Source: Riptortus pedestris
Taxonomy: Eukaryota > Arthropoda > Insecta > Hemiptera > Alydidae
Assembly (NCBI GenBank): GCA_019009955.1
Contig: CM032230.1
Span: forward strand, 105,807,001-105,871,000
Length of the DNA stretch: 64,000 nt
Direction of reading: 5' to 3'
Position 1 is the first letter of the stretch. Every line of letters starts with the position of its first letter. Both the position numbers and the translations under genes were made by a program. Of the stretch, positions 36,263 to 45,968 are shown one piece after another. The notes beneath the pieces are model-generated. The model saw only the letters and a list, made by a program, of their open reading frames with translations, was not told the DNA's origin and made no database searches.

Positions 36263-36715
36263 CTGATTTAGGAGGTTGAGATCCGATTTGCTGAGGCCAA
36301 AAAGACTGACGAGGTAAGTCGCAGACATACCAGCGGCCAGGACGATGCAGTACCTTAGCCGGAGCGGAAGCGTGACGTAGACGAGATAGTCAAGGAGCAA
36401 AACCCAACCTAGGTCAGTTCTCGGACTGAGTTCGGGGCTGAGGAACATGCGGCCCAGGATCTGGAGGTTCGCTGCGTGCCAGGAGAAATGCGAGAGAAGG
36501 GACCATGTGAACCTCGAGCCGGAGAGCCTGGTGGCTGCGAGGAGAGCTATGTTGGTCAGGAGGAAGAGGCATGTCACCGATATGTCTAGAGTGTCCTGGG
36601 ACAGGGGGAGGAAGAGGCAATAAATGTCGTAGAGGATGCTTGCCAAAAGGAAGACGGGAAGCGCCGAGCGACGCTGCCGCACCGAGTAGGCGGTGTAGAG
36701 GGCCTCTAGATGCAT
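36263..36715 (-). CDS. Adenylate cyclase, exon for first transmembrane cassette (partial gene)
   Basis: The frame reads MHLEALYTAYSVRQRRSALP, then hydrophobic helices (VFLLASILYDIYCLFLP, TCLFLLTNIALLAAT, HAANLQILGRMFL, LGWVLLLDYLVYVTLPLRLR, CIVLAAGMSATYLVSL) and ends DLNLLNQ at a donor CAG|GTATGC. The order (LE.LY..Y..RQ..S, about six helices, W....Y..Y..LPLRLR) matches the start of the first membrane domain of class III membrane adenylate cyclases, which make cAMP from ATP under G-protein control. The catalytic domains are not in this exon. The left limit given is the in-frame ATG; an upstream in-frame TAG means either this ATG or an acceptor between about 36716 and 36754 marks the 5' boundary. 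The exon is far richer in GC than its surroundings. The isoform cannot be assigned. Confidence 0.7.
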
Positions 36716-36751
36716 CGCGCGCACCCGCCTCACTGCCCTTCGATCCGGCAA

Positions 36752-37116
36752 CAGCTATCCCCTCCACTACTCCCGGGGATACACCCCCCCTTCCCCCACC
36801 ACCCCCCACCCCAATCTTAACGACAATATTAATATTCCATTCCGATCATGGCACCATTCAACATCATTTATGTGAGCATTCCGACTTTTATAGACAAGAC
36901 ATCACCTTATCGGCAAGATTATAGCACGGGAGCACCTTAACTTTCTCCTACTAAGTTTACTTAACCGGTGGCTTTACCTATATTTATGGTAATAGAAGAC
37001 TGAAAGAGCACTCACTAAATAAGTACATCAATGGTTATAAATTCTTTCTTCGGTAACTTCATTTAACGTAATATATACTGTTACCTCCGTTTCATTAATA
37101 TACATGAATTAATATT
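36752..37116. other. No recognisable gene; upstream of the cyclase exon
   Basis: A C/T-rich run at 36755-36810 could be the polypyrimidine tract or 5' UTR of the cyclase exon on the minus strand, since it is purine-rich on the coding strand only in part. Beyond it the DNA returns to AT-rich with no motif. Confidence 0.35.
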
Positions 37117-37625
37117 CAGAACACTGATTTGTGGCTCGTCGCAATTTATTTTTAAAAAACGCTAAGGGCTTTCAGTAATTTACATTCCCATCATGAGAGC
37201 GTCAGAGATAGAGTTGCTACTAGGCTGAACTCTGTCGATGCACTCTGAGAGTACACCAGTTGTAGAGTGCCCATTGGTTGCCCATTGACAGAGGCTGCAG
37301 AGTGCATAGACAGAGGCTGTAGAGTGCATAGACAGAAGCTGCAGAGTGCATAGACTGAGGCTGCAGAGTGCATACACAGAGGCTGCAGAGTGCATAGACA
37401 GAGGCTGCAGAGTGCATAGACAGAGGCTGCAGAGTGCATAGACAGAGGCTGCAGAGTGCATAGACAGAGCCTGCAGAATGCATAGACAGAGTTCAGCCCA
37501 GTAGCATCTCTATAGTCAGGTCCTAAGCTCTGACACTTTCATTATGGGAAAGTAAATTCCTGAAAGCGCTAAGCGTTTTTTTTATTTTTTAAATGATTTG
37601 TGAGGAGCTACAAATCAGTGTTCTG
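37117..37625. mobile_element. Foldback element: ~120-140-bp inverted arms around a 22-bp minisatellite
   Basis: The left arm (37117-37235) starts CAGAACACTGATTTGTGGCT and the right arm (37486-37625), reversed, starts CAGAACACTGATTTGTAGCT. Both continue through AACGCT(A/T)AG.GCTTTCAG, AATTTAC.TTCCCAT and GCTACT.GGCTGAACTCTGTC. The centre holds about nine copies of a 22-bp unit. No transposase is present, and no target duplication was found. Confidence 0.75.
37282..37492. repeat. 22-bp minisatellite
   Basis: Unit AGAGTGCATAGACAGAGGCT plus GC, about 9-10 copies with few substitutions. Because 22 is not a multiple of 3, all three minus-strand frames stay open, giving overlapping ORFs rich in MHSAASVYALCS; these are not genes. 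Confidence 0.95.
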
Positions 37626-37849
37626 TATAACCTGATGCATCAGCCCCACCACCTGCAGAAAATAAGAATGAATTATTATTCAACAGGAAGGCTAGCGTGA
37701 ATTATTTTAAATCAAGAGATTATATATTAATTCATTAAACTATTTATAATTTATTATAAGAGCTACTATATATATTATTTAAATTACAATATATAATTTA
37801 AATTTCTCAAAAATTGTAGTAAAATTAAATCTATAAATACCTTTTATTA

Positions 37850-38009
37850 TCATTTATTAACGGCCATTTTTTGCAACTAAGGCTAATTGGGTTTATCTAC
37901 AGGTTACCACCCTTTTCTAGCGAGGCTGGGACTTAGGATGTTATTTAATGAATTCCGTCACTAAATAATTTACTTTGCCATGCGAGAAACGAACTAGCCA
38001 CTCTAGATT
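37850..38009 (-). repeat. tRNA-derived SINE, minus strand
   Basis: Reverse-strand order: CATTTATTAACGGCCATTTT, TTGCAACTAAGGCTAATTGG, CAGGTTACCACCCTTTTCTA, GAATTCCGTCACTAAATAA, CGAACTAGCCACTCTAG. The tRNA-like head is cut off. Confidence 0.75.
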
Positions 38010-38339
38010 GTTATAATTTAAAAATTGTTTTACGTAATAAAAGCTATTTTCATTCATACTTTAAATATTGCCTTCCCTGCTGCGCCTTCATTCCAATTTG
38101 ATCCTACATGCTTGACGGTCTTAAAGCAGCATCTACCAAGGAAATTCCATTTTCGGGGGCGTCCGGTCCCTTAAAACGTAAGGTAGAAGGTGACATAAGT
38201 AGCTTATGACACCAACTATACTGTCTAATACTTCAGAAGAGGGAAGGTAGCGATAGCTAAAGAGAAGACACTAAAACTACGAAACCAGCGGGGCAATTTT
38301 GAAGTAAATACTTATGAAGAAACAAACTGTTTATGTTAT

Positions 38340-38520
38340 AACCAGTTACCTTTCGCCCGGTGGTTTTGGTCCAAGGTACACTGCTCTAATCAGGCACTGA
38401 AGATGGAGCGCTGATTCTGAAAGTGCACTTTGCATACATTAAAACGCTAGTAGAGGACGAGGACTTATTATTGGTCTTAATCAATTTGTTCCTCAACCAT
38501 CCAACATTTCGGGAGAAATG
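38340..38520 (+). mobile_element. PLE terminal fragment with hammerhead motif
   Basis: AATCAGGCACTGAAGATGGA, AAAGTGCACTTTGCAT and AGTAGAGGACGAGGACTTAT correspond to the arms of the 23.7-kb palindrome, and TTAATCAATTTGTTCCTCAA then CCATCC corresponds to its left extension in reverse. This ties the fragment to the same family. The GIY-YIG remnant follows about 250 bp further on, on the same strand. Confidence 0.6.
38394..38433 (+). ncRNA. Hammerhead ribozyme-like motif
   Basis: GCA 38394-38396, CTGAAGA 38397-38403 (full CUGANGA core), stem II GGAG/TTCT with two wobble pairs, GAAA 38419-38422, GTGCAC 38423-38428, TT 38429-38430 (UH), TGC 38431-38433 pairing with the first GCA. All core positions are intact. 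Confidence 0.65.
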
Positions 38521-38769
38521 TTTATAATAACTGAACCTCACTATAATTGTTCATGAAAATTAAAACATTGGGATTTAAAAAGCTCCGAAAAATAAATTCT
38601 ATTACAAACACATTATGAGAAAAGATTTTCAAGATGACATCAGCCTTGTTTGCGGTAAATTAATATAATAACAGTAATAACAACTAATTAAAGACTAGCA
38701 AAACGTATAAAAAAAAATCACTCTCGGTTCAGTCATGGAACGCCGATTCACTAAGATGGTCCAAGATGA

Positions 38770-39325
38770 GTTAAAACAAGGCGAGAGAGAGACTCGAAAT
38801 CCGGTGGCCAACTCAGCATCCCATACCTTGTGAAATTTTCCGAGAAGATAGGACGCATGCTGGGAAATGGTTGGCCTTCGTACTGCCTATCGAAGTCTAT
38901 GCTCCCTAAAACATATGCTCCCAAGGATTAAGGATGCGGTCGATCCACTGGATAGATCTGGTGTGTATCGGGTTGCTTGCCTGACTTGCGGAAGCTCATA
39001 TGTGGGGCAAAGTGGAAGGAAGCTAAGGAGCAGATTAAAAGAGCACCTTTCCACCAAGACATCGGAGGTACGTAAACATATGATAAATGAAGGCCATGAA
39101 GCAAATGCCGTTGAGTTCGAGGTGCTCGACCACCTTGGCAAAGGGAAGAAAATGGATATAGTAGAGCAGTTATGGATCAGGATGGACATGCTGGAGGAAA
39201 AGAATATTAATATTAGGGGGGAGGGTGGCGTGCTCAGGCATGTTCCGTCCTCTGCAGTAGCTGCCCTGGCCCGTGTAGGCTCCCAGTCTCGCCGGAGATG
39301 TCGGCTCAATAGGGACCAACTCTAG
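38770..39325 (+). pseudogene. Penelope-like element: RT end plus GIY-YIG endonuclease, frameshifted
   Basis: From 38770 one frame reads GGQLSIPYLVKFSEKIGRML, the conserved PYL..FSEKI linker after the PLE reverse transcriptase. Between about 38860 and 38875 the frame shifts and continues LRTAYRSLCSLKHMLPRIKD then DPLDRSGVYRVACLTCGSSY. The 152-codon frame at 38867-39325 carries the GIY-YIG endonuclease: GVY at residues 32-34, YVG at 45-47, the CxxC at C38/C41, RSRLKEH at 54-60 and the metal-binding Glu at 100 in DIVEQLW. This nuclease cuts target DNA to prime PLE insertion. The RT catalytic region is missing, so this is a 5'-truncated, disabled copy. Confidence 0.85.
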
Positions 39326-39537
39326 GTCAGTTCCTCTCCATCTCCTAGTTATGTTATTTTGTTATTTGTTGCCTTTAATATTTATTTGTAACGTTTTAGT
39401 CATAAGTGTAGCATTGCGTTTTATATATTTGTTTGTTTTTAAATGTTTTTAATATTCGACTACCTTTGTTGACTTTTACATTTATTTATTCATATATATA
39501 TTACATGTTTTTGAAAGTATTAATGTTGTGTCACAGA

Positions 39538-39576
39538 GCACTAATGATGGGACGGCTCGCCCCGAAAGTACTTTGC
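39538..39576 (+). ncRNA. Hammerhead ribozyme-like motif in the PLE 3' region
   Basis: GCA 39538-39540, CTAATGA 39541-39547 (one change from CTGATGA), stem II GGGACG/CGCCCC with one A-C mismatch, GAAA 39564-39567, GTAC 39568-39571 (self-complementary), TT (UH), TGC 39574-39576. It lies 212 bp after the GIY-YIG stop, where PLEs are known to carry such motifs. The core change would probably kill activity. Confidence 0.6.
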
Positions 39577-39906
39577 CTGTAATAAAGAAGTATTAAGAGT
39601 GGAGGTGTTTGACCTTTTTGATCCTTCCGTTTATATAAAAAAATATTTAAAAAAAATTGGCACTGATGAGATTTAAAACTGTCAAAAATATTCAGTTAAA
39701 ATAAACATTTAGGAGTAACTATAGAGTTCATGTTCACTTGAATAGGTATATTTTTTTTCAATAAGAGTTTCTCGTGTGCCCCAACTTGTCATATACTCGG
39801 AATGTTAAAATTCCTTTAGATATTTGATTTAATATATACAGCACGGGAAATAACAAACAATATTCAGAAAAAGTTGTTAGGATAATGTTATATTCAAATT
39901 TAGTTC

Positions 39907-40119
39907 GTCCACTATTCGTGCTACTACGGCTAATTGGGACGGGTTATCAACAGGTAGCCACTCTTTTCTAGCCAGGATAGGACGAAGGATTTTATTTAAT
40001 AAGTTCACGACTAAATAAATCCCTGTTACCCAGGCGGGAAACAAACTCGTCATTCTATGTTTACATTTCTATGTTCTATAAGAATAACGCCTTAACTCAC
40101 ACGGCTAACTTGAGCAGGG
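39907..40119 (-). repeat. tRNA-derived SINE, full-length minus-strand copy
   Basis: The reverse order is complete: CGTCCACTATTCGTGCTAC, GCTAATTGGGACGGGTTATC, GCCACTCTTTTCTAGCCAGG, ACCCAGGCGGGAAACAAACT, CGCCTTAACTCACACGGCTA, ACTTGAGCAGGGGG. Confidence 0.75.
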
Positions 40120-42810
40120 GGCTCCGTAGAACTAAGCAGATTTGCCGCATGCTGGCATTGCACACTATTGATCCCTTCACACCTTGATATTTTATATTAC
40201 TAAGTAAAACTCCGATGAGTAGGTTTACTATAGGCAGAAGAGCTAAGGGGGTTTACTATAGTCTGAAGAGCTAAGGGGGTTTACTATAGGCTGAAGAGCT
40301 AAGGGGGTTTACTATAGGCTGAAGAGCTAAGGGGGTTTACTATAGGCTGAAGAGCTAAGGGGGTTTACTATAGGCTGAAGAGCTAAGGGGGTTTACTATA
40401 GGCTGAAGAGCTAAGGGGGTTTACTATAGACTGAAGAGCTAAGGGGGTTTACTATAGGCTGAAGAGCTAAGGGGGTTTACTATAGGCTGAAGAGCTAAGG
40501 GGGTTTACTATAGACTGAAGAGCTAAGGGGGTTTACTATAGACTGAAGAGCTAAGGGGGTTTACTATAGGCTGAAGAGCTAAGGGGGTTTACTATAGGCT
40601 GAAGAGCTAAGGGGGTTTACTATAGGCTGAAGAGCTAAGGGGGTTTACTATAGATTGAAGAGCTAAGGGGGTTTACTATAGGCTGAAGAGCTAAGGGGGT
40701 TTACTATAGGCTGAAGAGCTAAGGGGGTTTACTATAGGCTGAAGAGCTAAGGGGGTTTACTATAGGCTGAAGAGCTAAGGGGGTTTACTATAGGCTGAAG
40801 AGCTAAGGGGGTTTACTATAGGCAGAAGAGCTCAGGGGGTTTACTATACGCTGAAGAGCTAAGGGGGTTTACTATAGACTGAAGAGCTAAGGGGGTTTAC
40901 TATAGTCTGAAGAGCTAAGGGGGTTTACTATAGGCTGAAGAGCTAAGGGGGTTTACTATAGACTGAAGAGCTAAGGGGGTTTACTATAGGCTGAAGAGCT
41001 AAGGGGGTTTACTATAGGCTGAAGAGCTAAGGGGGTTTACTATAGGCTGAAGAGCTAAGGGGGTTTACTATAGACGGAAGAGCTAAGGGGGTTTACTATA
41101 GATTGAAGAGCTAAGGGGGTTTACTATAGGCTGAAGAGCTAAGGGGGTTTACTATAGGCTGAAGAGCTAAGGGGGTTTACTATAGACTGAAGAGCTAAGG
41201 GGGTTTACTATAGGCTGAAGAGCTAAGGGGGTTTACTATAGGCTGAAGAGCTAAGGGGGTTTACTATAGACTGAAGAGCTAAGGGGGTTTACTATAGAAT
41301 GAAGAGCTAAGGGGGTATACTATAGGCTGAAGAGCTAAGGGGGTTTACTATAGGCTGAAGAGCTAAGGGGGTTTACTATAGGCTGAAGAGCTAAGGGGGT
41401 TTACTATAGGCTGAAGAGCTAAGGGGGTTTACTCTAGATTGAAGAGCTAAGGGGGTTTACTATAGGCTGAAGAGCTAAGGGGGTTTACTATAGGCAGAAG
41501 AGCTAAGGGGGTTTACTATAGACTGAAGAGCTAAGGGGGTTTACTATAGGCAGAAGAGCTAAGGGGGTTTACTATAGACTGAAGAGCTAAGGGGTTTACT
41601 CTAGCCTGAAGCGCTAAGGGGGTGTACTATAGATTGAAGAGCTAAGGGGGTTTACTATAGGCTGAAGAGCTAAGGGGGTTTACTATAGGCTGAAGAGCTA
41701 AGGGGGTTTACTATAGGCTGAAGAGCTAAGGGGGTTTACTATAGGCTGAAGAGCTAAGGGGGTTTACTATAGACTGAAGAGCTAAGGGGGTTTACTATAG
41801 GCTGAAGAGCTAAGGGGGTTTACTATAGTCTGAAGAGCTAAGGGGGTTTACTATAGGCTGAAGAGCGAAGGGGGTTTACTATAGACTGAAGAGCTAAGGG
41901 GGTTTACTATAGACTGAAGAGCTAAGGGGGTTTACTATAGGCTGAAGAGCTAAGGGGGTTTACTATAGGCTGAAGAGCTAAGGGGGTTTACTATAGGCTG
42001 AAGAGCTAAGGGGGTTTACTATAGACTGAAGAGCTAAGGGGGTTTACTATAGGCTGAAGAGCTAAGGGGGTTTACTATAGGCTGAAGAGCTAAGGGGGTT
42101 TACTATAGGCTGAAGAGCTAAGGGGGTTTACTATAGGCTGAAGAGCTAAGGGGGTTTACTATAGGCTGAAGAGCTAAGGGGGTTTACTATAGACTGAAGA
42201 GCTAAGGGGGTTTACTATAGACTGAAGAGCTAAGGGGGTTTACTATAGGCTGAAGAGCTAAGGGGGTTTACTATAGACTGAATACAATTACTAAAGCTGA
42301 ATAACTCGCTAAATATTTTATTTTATTTATAATATAAAAGTATACTCGTAGATTAATAATTGTAGCACATAAAGAGCTTAATAAGAATGGTTTTATAACA
42401 TTTTTCGATACGACTCATAATAACGGAGATATTTTGAATTTTCGAATTGCCTCCTTCTAAGCCCCACTTATTTCAAGTCTAATTTCAACCATTAACGACT
42501 TTGAATTTAAGCATTGCATGAAACCTGTAAACATCACGAATGGTATAGATGAAATAAACATTTCCGAGCTAAGAACGTAAAATTTTAATTCATGAAGTCA
42601 TCACACAACGTATTTGCATATATATCTCGGAATAAAAGTTCTATGAAAGCAATATTTGGAATTTGAGCTTGGAATAAAATGGTTCGTAACAACTGATTGT
42701 TAATATGATATGAGAAGGAGTGGGGTGTTTATTGAAGGCTGAAAATATAAAAAATGTGAACATCTCGGTTAATATTCAAGATAAAGAATACGGTAATAAA
42801 TATATAAGGG
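40115..42810 (+). mobile_element. HINE-type element(s) hosting an expanded minisatellite
   Basis: The left flank has a decayed family start, GGGGGCTCCGTAGAACTAAG then CAGATTTGCCGCATG. The right flank from about 42380 is plain family body: TAACATTTTTCGATACGACT, CATAATAACGGAGATATTTT, CCATTAACGACTTTG, GGGTGTTTATTGAAGGCTG, CTCGGTTAATATTCAAGATA. Between them lies a 2-kb tandem array. The 3' hairpin end was not found. Confidence 0.55.
40220..42282. repeat. 28-bp minisatellite, about 74 copies
   Basis: Unit GGGGGTTTACTATAGGCTGA then AGAGCTAA, 28 bp, repeated for about 2.06 kb. Most variation is at one site (GGCTG, GACTG, GTCTG, GATTG) with rare one-base changes and one short unit near 41595. The unit closely resembles the HINE body segment GGGGGTTTACTGAAGGC then TGAAAACTAA. 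Units abut directly, so this is not a CRISPR array. Confidence 0.97.
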
Positions 42811-43451
42811 ATTAAGAATAAGTCCCTGCGACTCATAAAGTTGTCGGAACTTTATTAGTCATTCGTCAGATGATCTCTTTCTATACATCTAAGGAACTAT
42901 TGGAAATATACAATTTAATGCAGAAGAAATAATGGGTCTAAAAAGAAGAAACTTGAAAATAGTACTTAAGTATTTATTTATATTCCTTTAAATACAACAA
43001 GAGAATATAATTTGCATATAGAAAGATACATTTAGTGTCCTGTACTCAATAGCTAATCTTCGTGATTCATCATTGAAGGATCGAATTCTGAAACACAAAT
43101 TATTTGTATGTTTAATTATCTAACTATTCGTAGAATTAATCGTTCTTTATGCGGACATATTAAATAAATAAATAAAAAGTGATACGCAAATGAAAAAATA
43201 CACATATATAGTAGTAAATTGACATAGGCCTAACTACCCAGACGTGACTTATTGTAAACTAGAATGTAGTGTGTTCTGTCCAAACGACGAATTGTGTAAA
43301 TGTGACCTGGGCAAACACATTTGACCAATGACCAATGTAAACATTAATTTCTGCTGAACAAATAAGGAAAACCCAAAAACTCTGTTTCTCGAAGGGGAAA
43401 AACGTTGGCCAATAACGCCAAGCTCGTGTCACAAGAGGTAGGATTTATTAA

Positions 43452-43500
43452 AAGTCCGCCGCGCTGGGGCTGCGTATACTAAGCAGACTTCCCACATGAT
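43452..43500 (+). repeat. HINE 5' end fragment
   Basis: AGTCCGCCGCGCTGGGGCTG then CGTATACTAAGCAGACTTCC matches the family start; the sequence then leaves the family. Confidence 0.6.
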
Positions 43501-43890
43501 AGTATAACACACTTGTGATCCAATCTCAGCATATATTCTCCATTTCTACAAACGTAAATCTGCGGGCGTGTATATACACATGCCCATCTTACTTCAAGCT
43601 CTGGGTAAATATTCCTGTCATTGACAGAATTTCAACTTAAGAGTCTTATTTCAACAAAGGGTCTGATACCAGCATTATCGCTATAGTTGATGAAAGAAAT
43701 GAACAGTTCAGGAAAGTAACAAGGTATCTAAAATACCTCACCAGAAAGTACTGCTTTGAGGCATACTTTATTTTATATATTCTGAATGAATCACTTAGCT
43801 TTGTCGATGGCACGTTAATGTTAACTAACATCACCTGTAATTACTATATAACTCTAATAACTAACTAACTCAATAACAGTACCAGAAATG

Positions 43891-44336
43891 TTCCACAGTA
43901 GTGTTGTTAAGTGAAGAATATTGTGTACTTGGAGAGAAAAAAAGACGTCAAATTCTTCACTTTTTTTCTTATCTCCCGCGCATCAGCTAGTCACTTGCCG
44001 CATGCAAGCAAGTCAGTAAATATATTTTTTTAGCTATACCTCAATGGATCTCTCACTCTCCGTATTTTATTTTATTTTAGTATTTGACTTAAGTCTATTT
44101 ATTTATATTCAATTCTGTTAGATATTTATTTTGTGTTTTTATTTATTGATATTAATATGATTAATGACCCTGTTGTAATTTATAGAAATTGTATTGATGT
44201 TGTTGTTTTTCATGTGTAGCTCTGAAGATGGAGACAATCGTCTTCGAAGGTGCTTAGCGCTGAAATAAGAATTTGTGAAAAAAAAAAGAAAAGAAAAAAT
44301 TTGTGAAGAAATGGACGTATTTTTCTCTCTCCAAGT
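43891..44336. mobile_element. Hammerhead-bearing PLE-like insertion with inverted ends and 13-bp direct-repeat flanks
   Basis: AGTACCAGAAATG occurs at 43878-43890 and again at 44337-44349. Inside, the left end (TACTTGGAGAGAAAAAAAGA, CGTCAAATTCTTCAC) and right end (reverse complement TACTTGGAGAGAGAAAAATA, CGTCCATTTCTTCAC) form inverted repeats of about 38 bp. A hammerhead-like motif sits about 80 bp from the right end. No ORF is present. Direct-repeat length and motif match the 23.7-kb insertion. Confidence 0.68.
44219..44258 (+). ncRNA. Hammerhead ribozyme-like motif
   Basis: GCT (219-221, stem I), CTGAAGA 44222-44228, stem II GGAGAC/GTCTTC 44230-44245 with one wobble, GAAG 44246-44249 (GAAA expected), GTGC 44250-44253, TT 44254-44255 (UH), AGC 44256-44258 pairing with stem I. 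One core position differs from the consensus. Confidence 0.55.
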
Positions 44337-44375
44337 AGTACCAGAAATGAGTACAAATGTAGGATGAAAACAAGA

Positions 44376-44402
44376 AGTCCGTCACGCAAGGAAATCTGCT
44401 AA
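44376..44402 (+). repeat. Ends-only HINE derivative (27 bp)
   Basis: The family start AGTCCGTCACGCA is joined directly to the family end AGGAAATCTGCTAA, with the whole body missing. Confidence 0.55.
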
Positions 44403-45136
44403 AAGCAGAAATATCTCAATTAATAATCGCGTTAAACAGCGTGTAAAAGATCAATTCGCAAACTTTGGGATATGATTCTAGACACAATTTTTAACAGTCA
44501 TATTCTCAATTGTTTTGAAGATATGGAACTATTTTTTTCCAATATAACAAGCCATAACTCCAGAAATTATTTCAACATTAAAAATCTGAGTTTACCATTC
44601 AAAAGTGCAATAGATTCCACTTAAAATGATGCCCCAAGCATAACCACTTGTCTTTGTAAAGGAAGAACTAAGGGGTTTAATAATGGAAATAAGTAACAAC
44701 ATTTTCTTTCTCTGTAAACTTTCTTCTTTTATTGCTCCACTATCTGAAGAAAAGATTTTAACACTCAAACTTCAGAAAAAACTTCTACATTTAGTAAGCT
44801 GTAAATCTCTTCTTTTCGTTTTCAAATCACAACAATATTCTTCAACGAATAGATATTTTAAATTGCAAAAACGGATTTTATTTCAGCACTACTGAAACTG
44901 AACTTTTTAATAAAATGTTTTATATTCTACTAATTTGAACTTTGATATCTGTGATAATACTGTTATAAAAAATTAATAACTTGTTCATTAAAATTAATAC
45001 ATTTTTAAAAAATCGATCAAGTTTTTAAAATTAATTAAATTAACCCATTGAGTTTCTAAATGCAGACACCTTAATATCATTAGATAGGATACTAACTCCA
45101 CTTTGGAGACATCTAGTAGGCATTAAGACAGTACAA

Positions 45137-45796
45137 AGTCCGTCACGCAGGGGCTGCGTAAACTAAGCAGATTTCCCCTGTGAAGTTTTACAATAGAGAA
45201 ATCTGCATACTGGTAACACAATACCACCGTGATTAGATAATGAGAAATCTTTCAGTTAATTAAAATAAATTCGCAACTGAAACGGCTTCTGAATTGTAAG
45301 AATAATTTATATTTTAATAACTCAAATTTTAATAGCCCAAGAACTAAAGAAGGGGGGGGGGCAGATGAACAGAACGTATTTGCATAAATCTCACAAAGTA
45401 AGGAAGGTAAAGTAAGGTTAGAAACGACAGGTTAGAAGATGCTTCCGCCAGAGCCAAGAAATGACGAAGATGGCCAACGTAATCCGAACTATACCCGACC
45501 ATAGACTTCATAAAAATGCAAATATCTCGGTTAATATTCAAGATAGAGAATAAATGTATATAACAATATTTATAGTAAATTTAATTTGCAATAAGATAGG
45601 TTCTATACAATTTTTCGATTCGATGCATAATAACGGAGATATTTTGAATCTTCGAAAATCTCCCCTCTAAACCTCCCCCCTCCCTCTGGTCCGTTTTCAG
45701 CCATTAACGAACTTGATCTGTCTTTTTACATAAAACGGTTATATATCGAGTTTCGTAACGATCAAACAAAAATTGCGACCGCTAGAGCGTTAACAG

Positions 45797-45848
<52 letters not shown>

Positions 45849-45968
45849 GAACGGACCTCATTTTCGTCATCTCCTGGGTAGGATCGATGGACATTTGAAG
45901 AAAATTTTCGAAAATCGCATCATGAGTACGACCTCAATAGCTGATTCCCCTTAAGGGAAATCTGCTAA
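45137..45968 (+). mobile_element. HINE-type element, long complete copy
   Basis: It starts AGTCCGTCACGCAGGGGCTG and ends GATTCCCCTTAAGGGAAATC then TGCTAA, 832 bp. It contains the G-run, GCAAATATCTCGGTTAATAT, TCCCTCTGGTCCG, TTAACGAACTTGATC, GCGACCGCTAGAGCG, a TA tract (45803-45843), TTTTGAACGGACCTCATTTT and AGGATCGATGGACATTTGAA. It is the best reference copy for the family here. The ORF at 45344-45541 is a by-product. Confidence 0.83.

Noticed and set aside
36414..36924. 131-codon minus and 117-codon plus ORFs over the cyclase exon
   Set aside because: Out-of-frame and antisense shadows of a GC-rich exon; only the third frame has helices and family motifs.
37180..37483. Three overlapping minus-strand ORFs rich in MHSAASVYALCS
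   Set aside because: All come from the 22-bp minisatellite, which keeps every frame open; not genes.
38887..39309. 140-codon minus-strand ORF
   Set aside because: Antisense shadow of the PLE GIY-YIG frame.
40220..42282. Possible CRISPR array
   Set aside because: 28-bp units abut with no spacers, in a eukaryotic transposon context.
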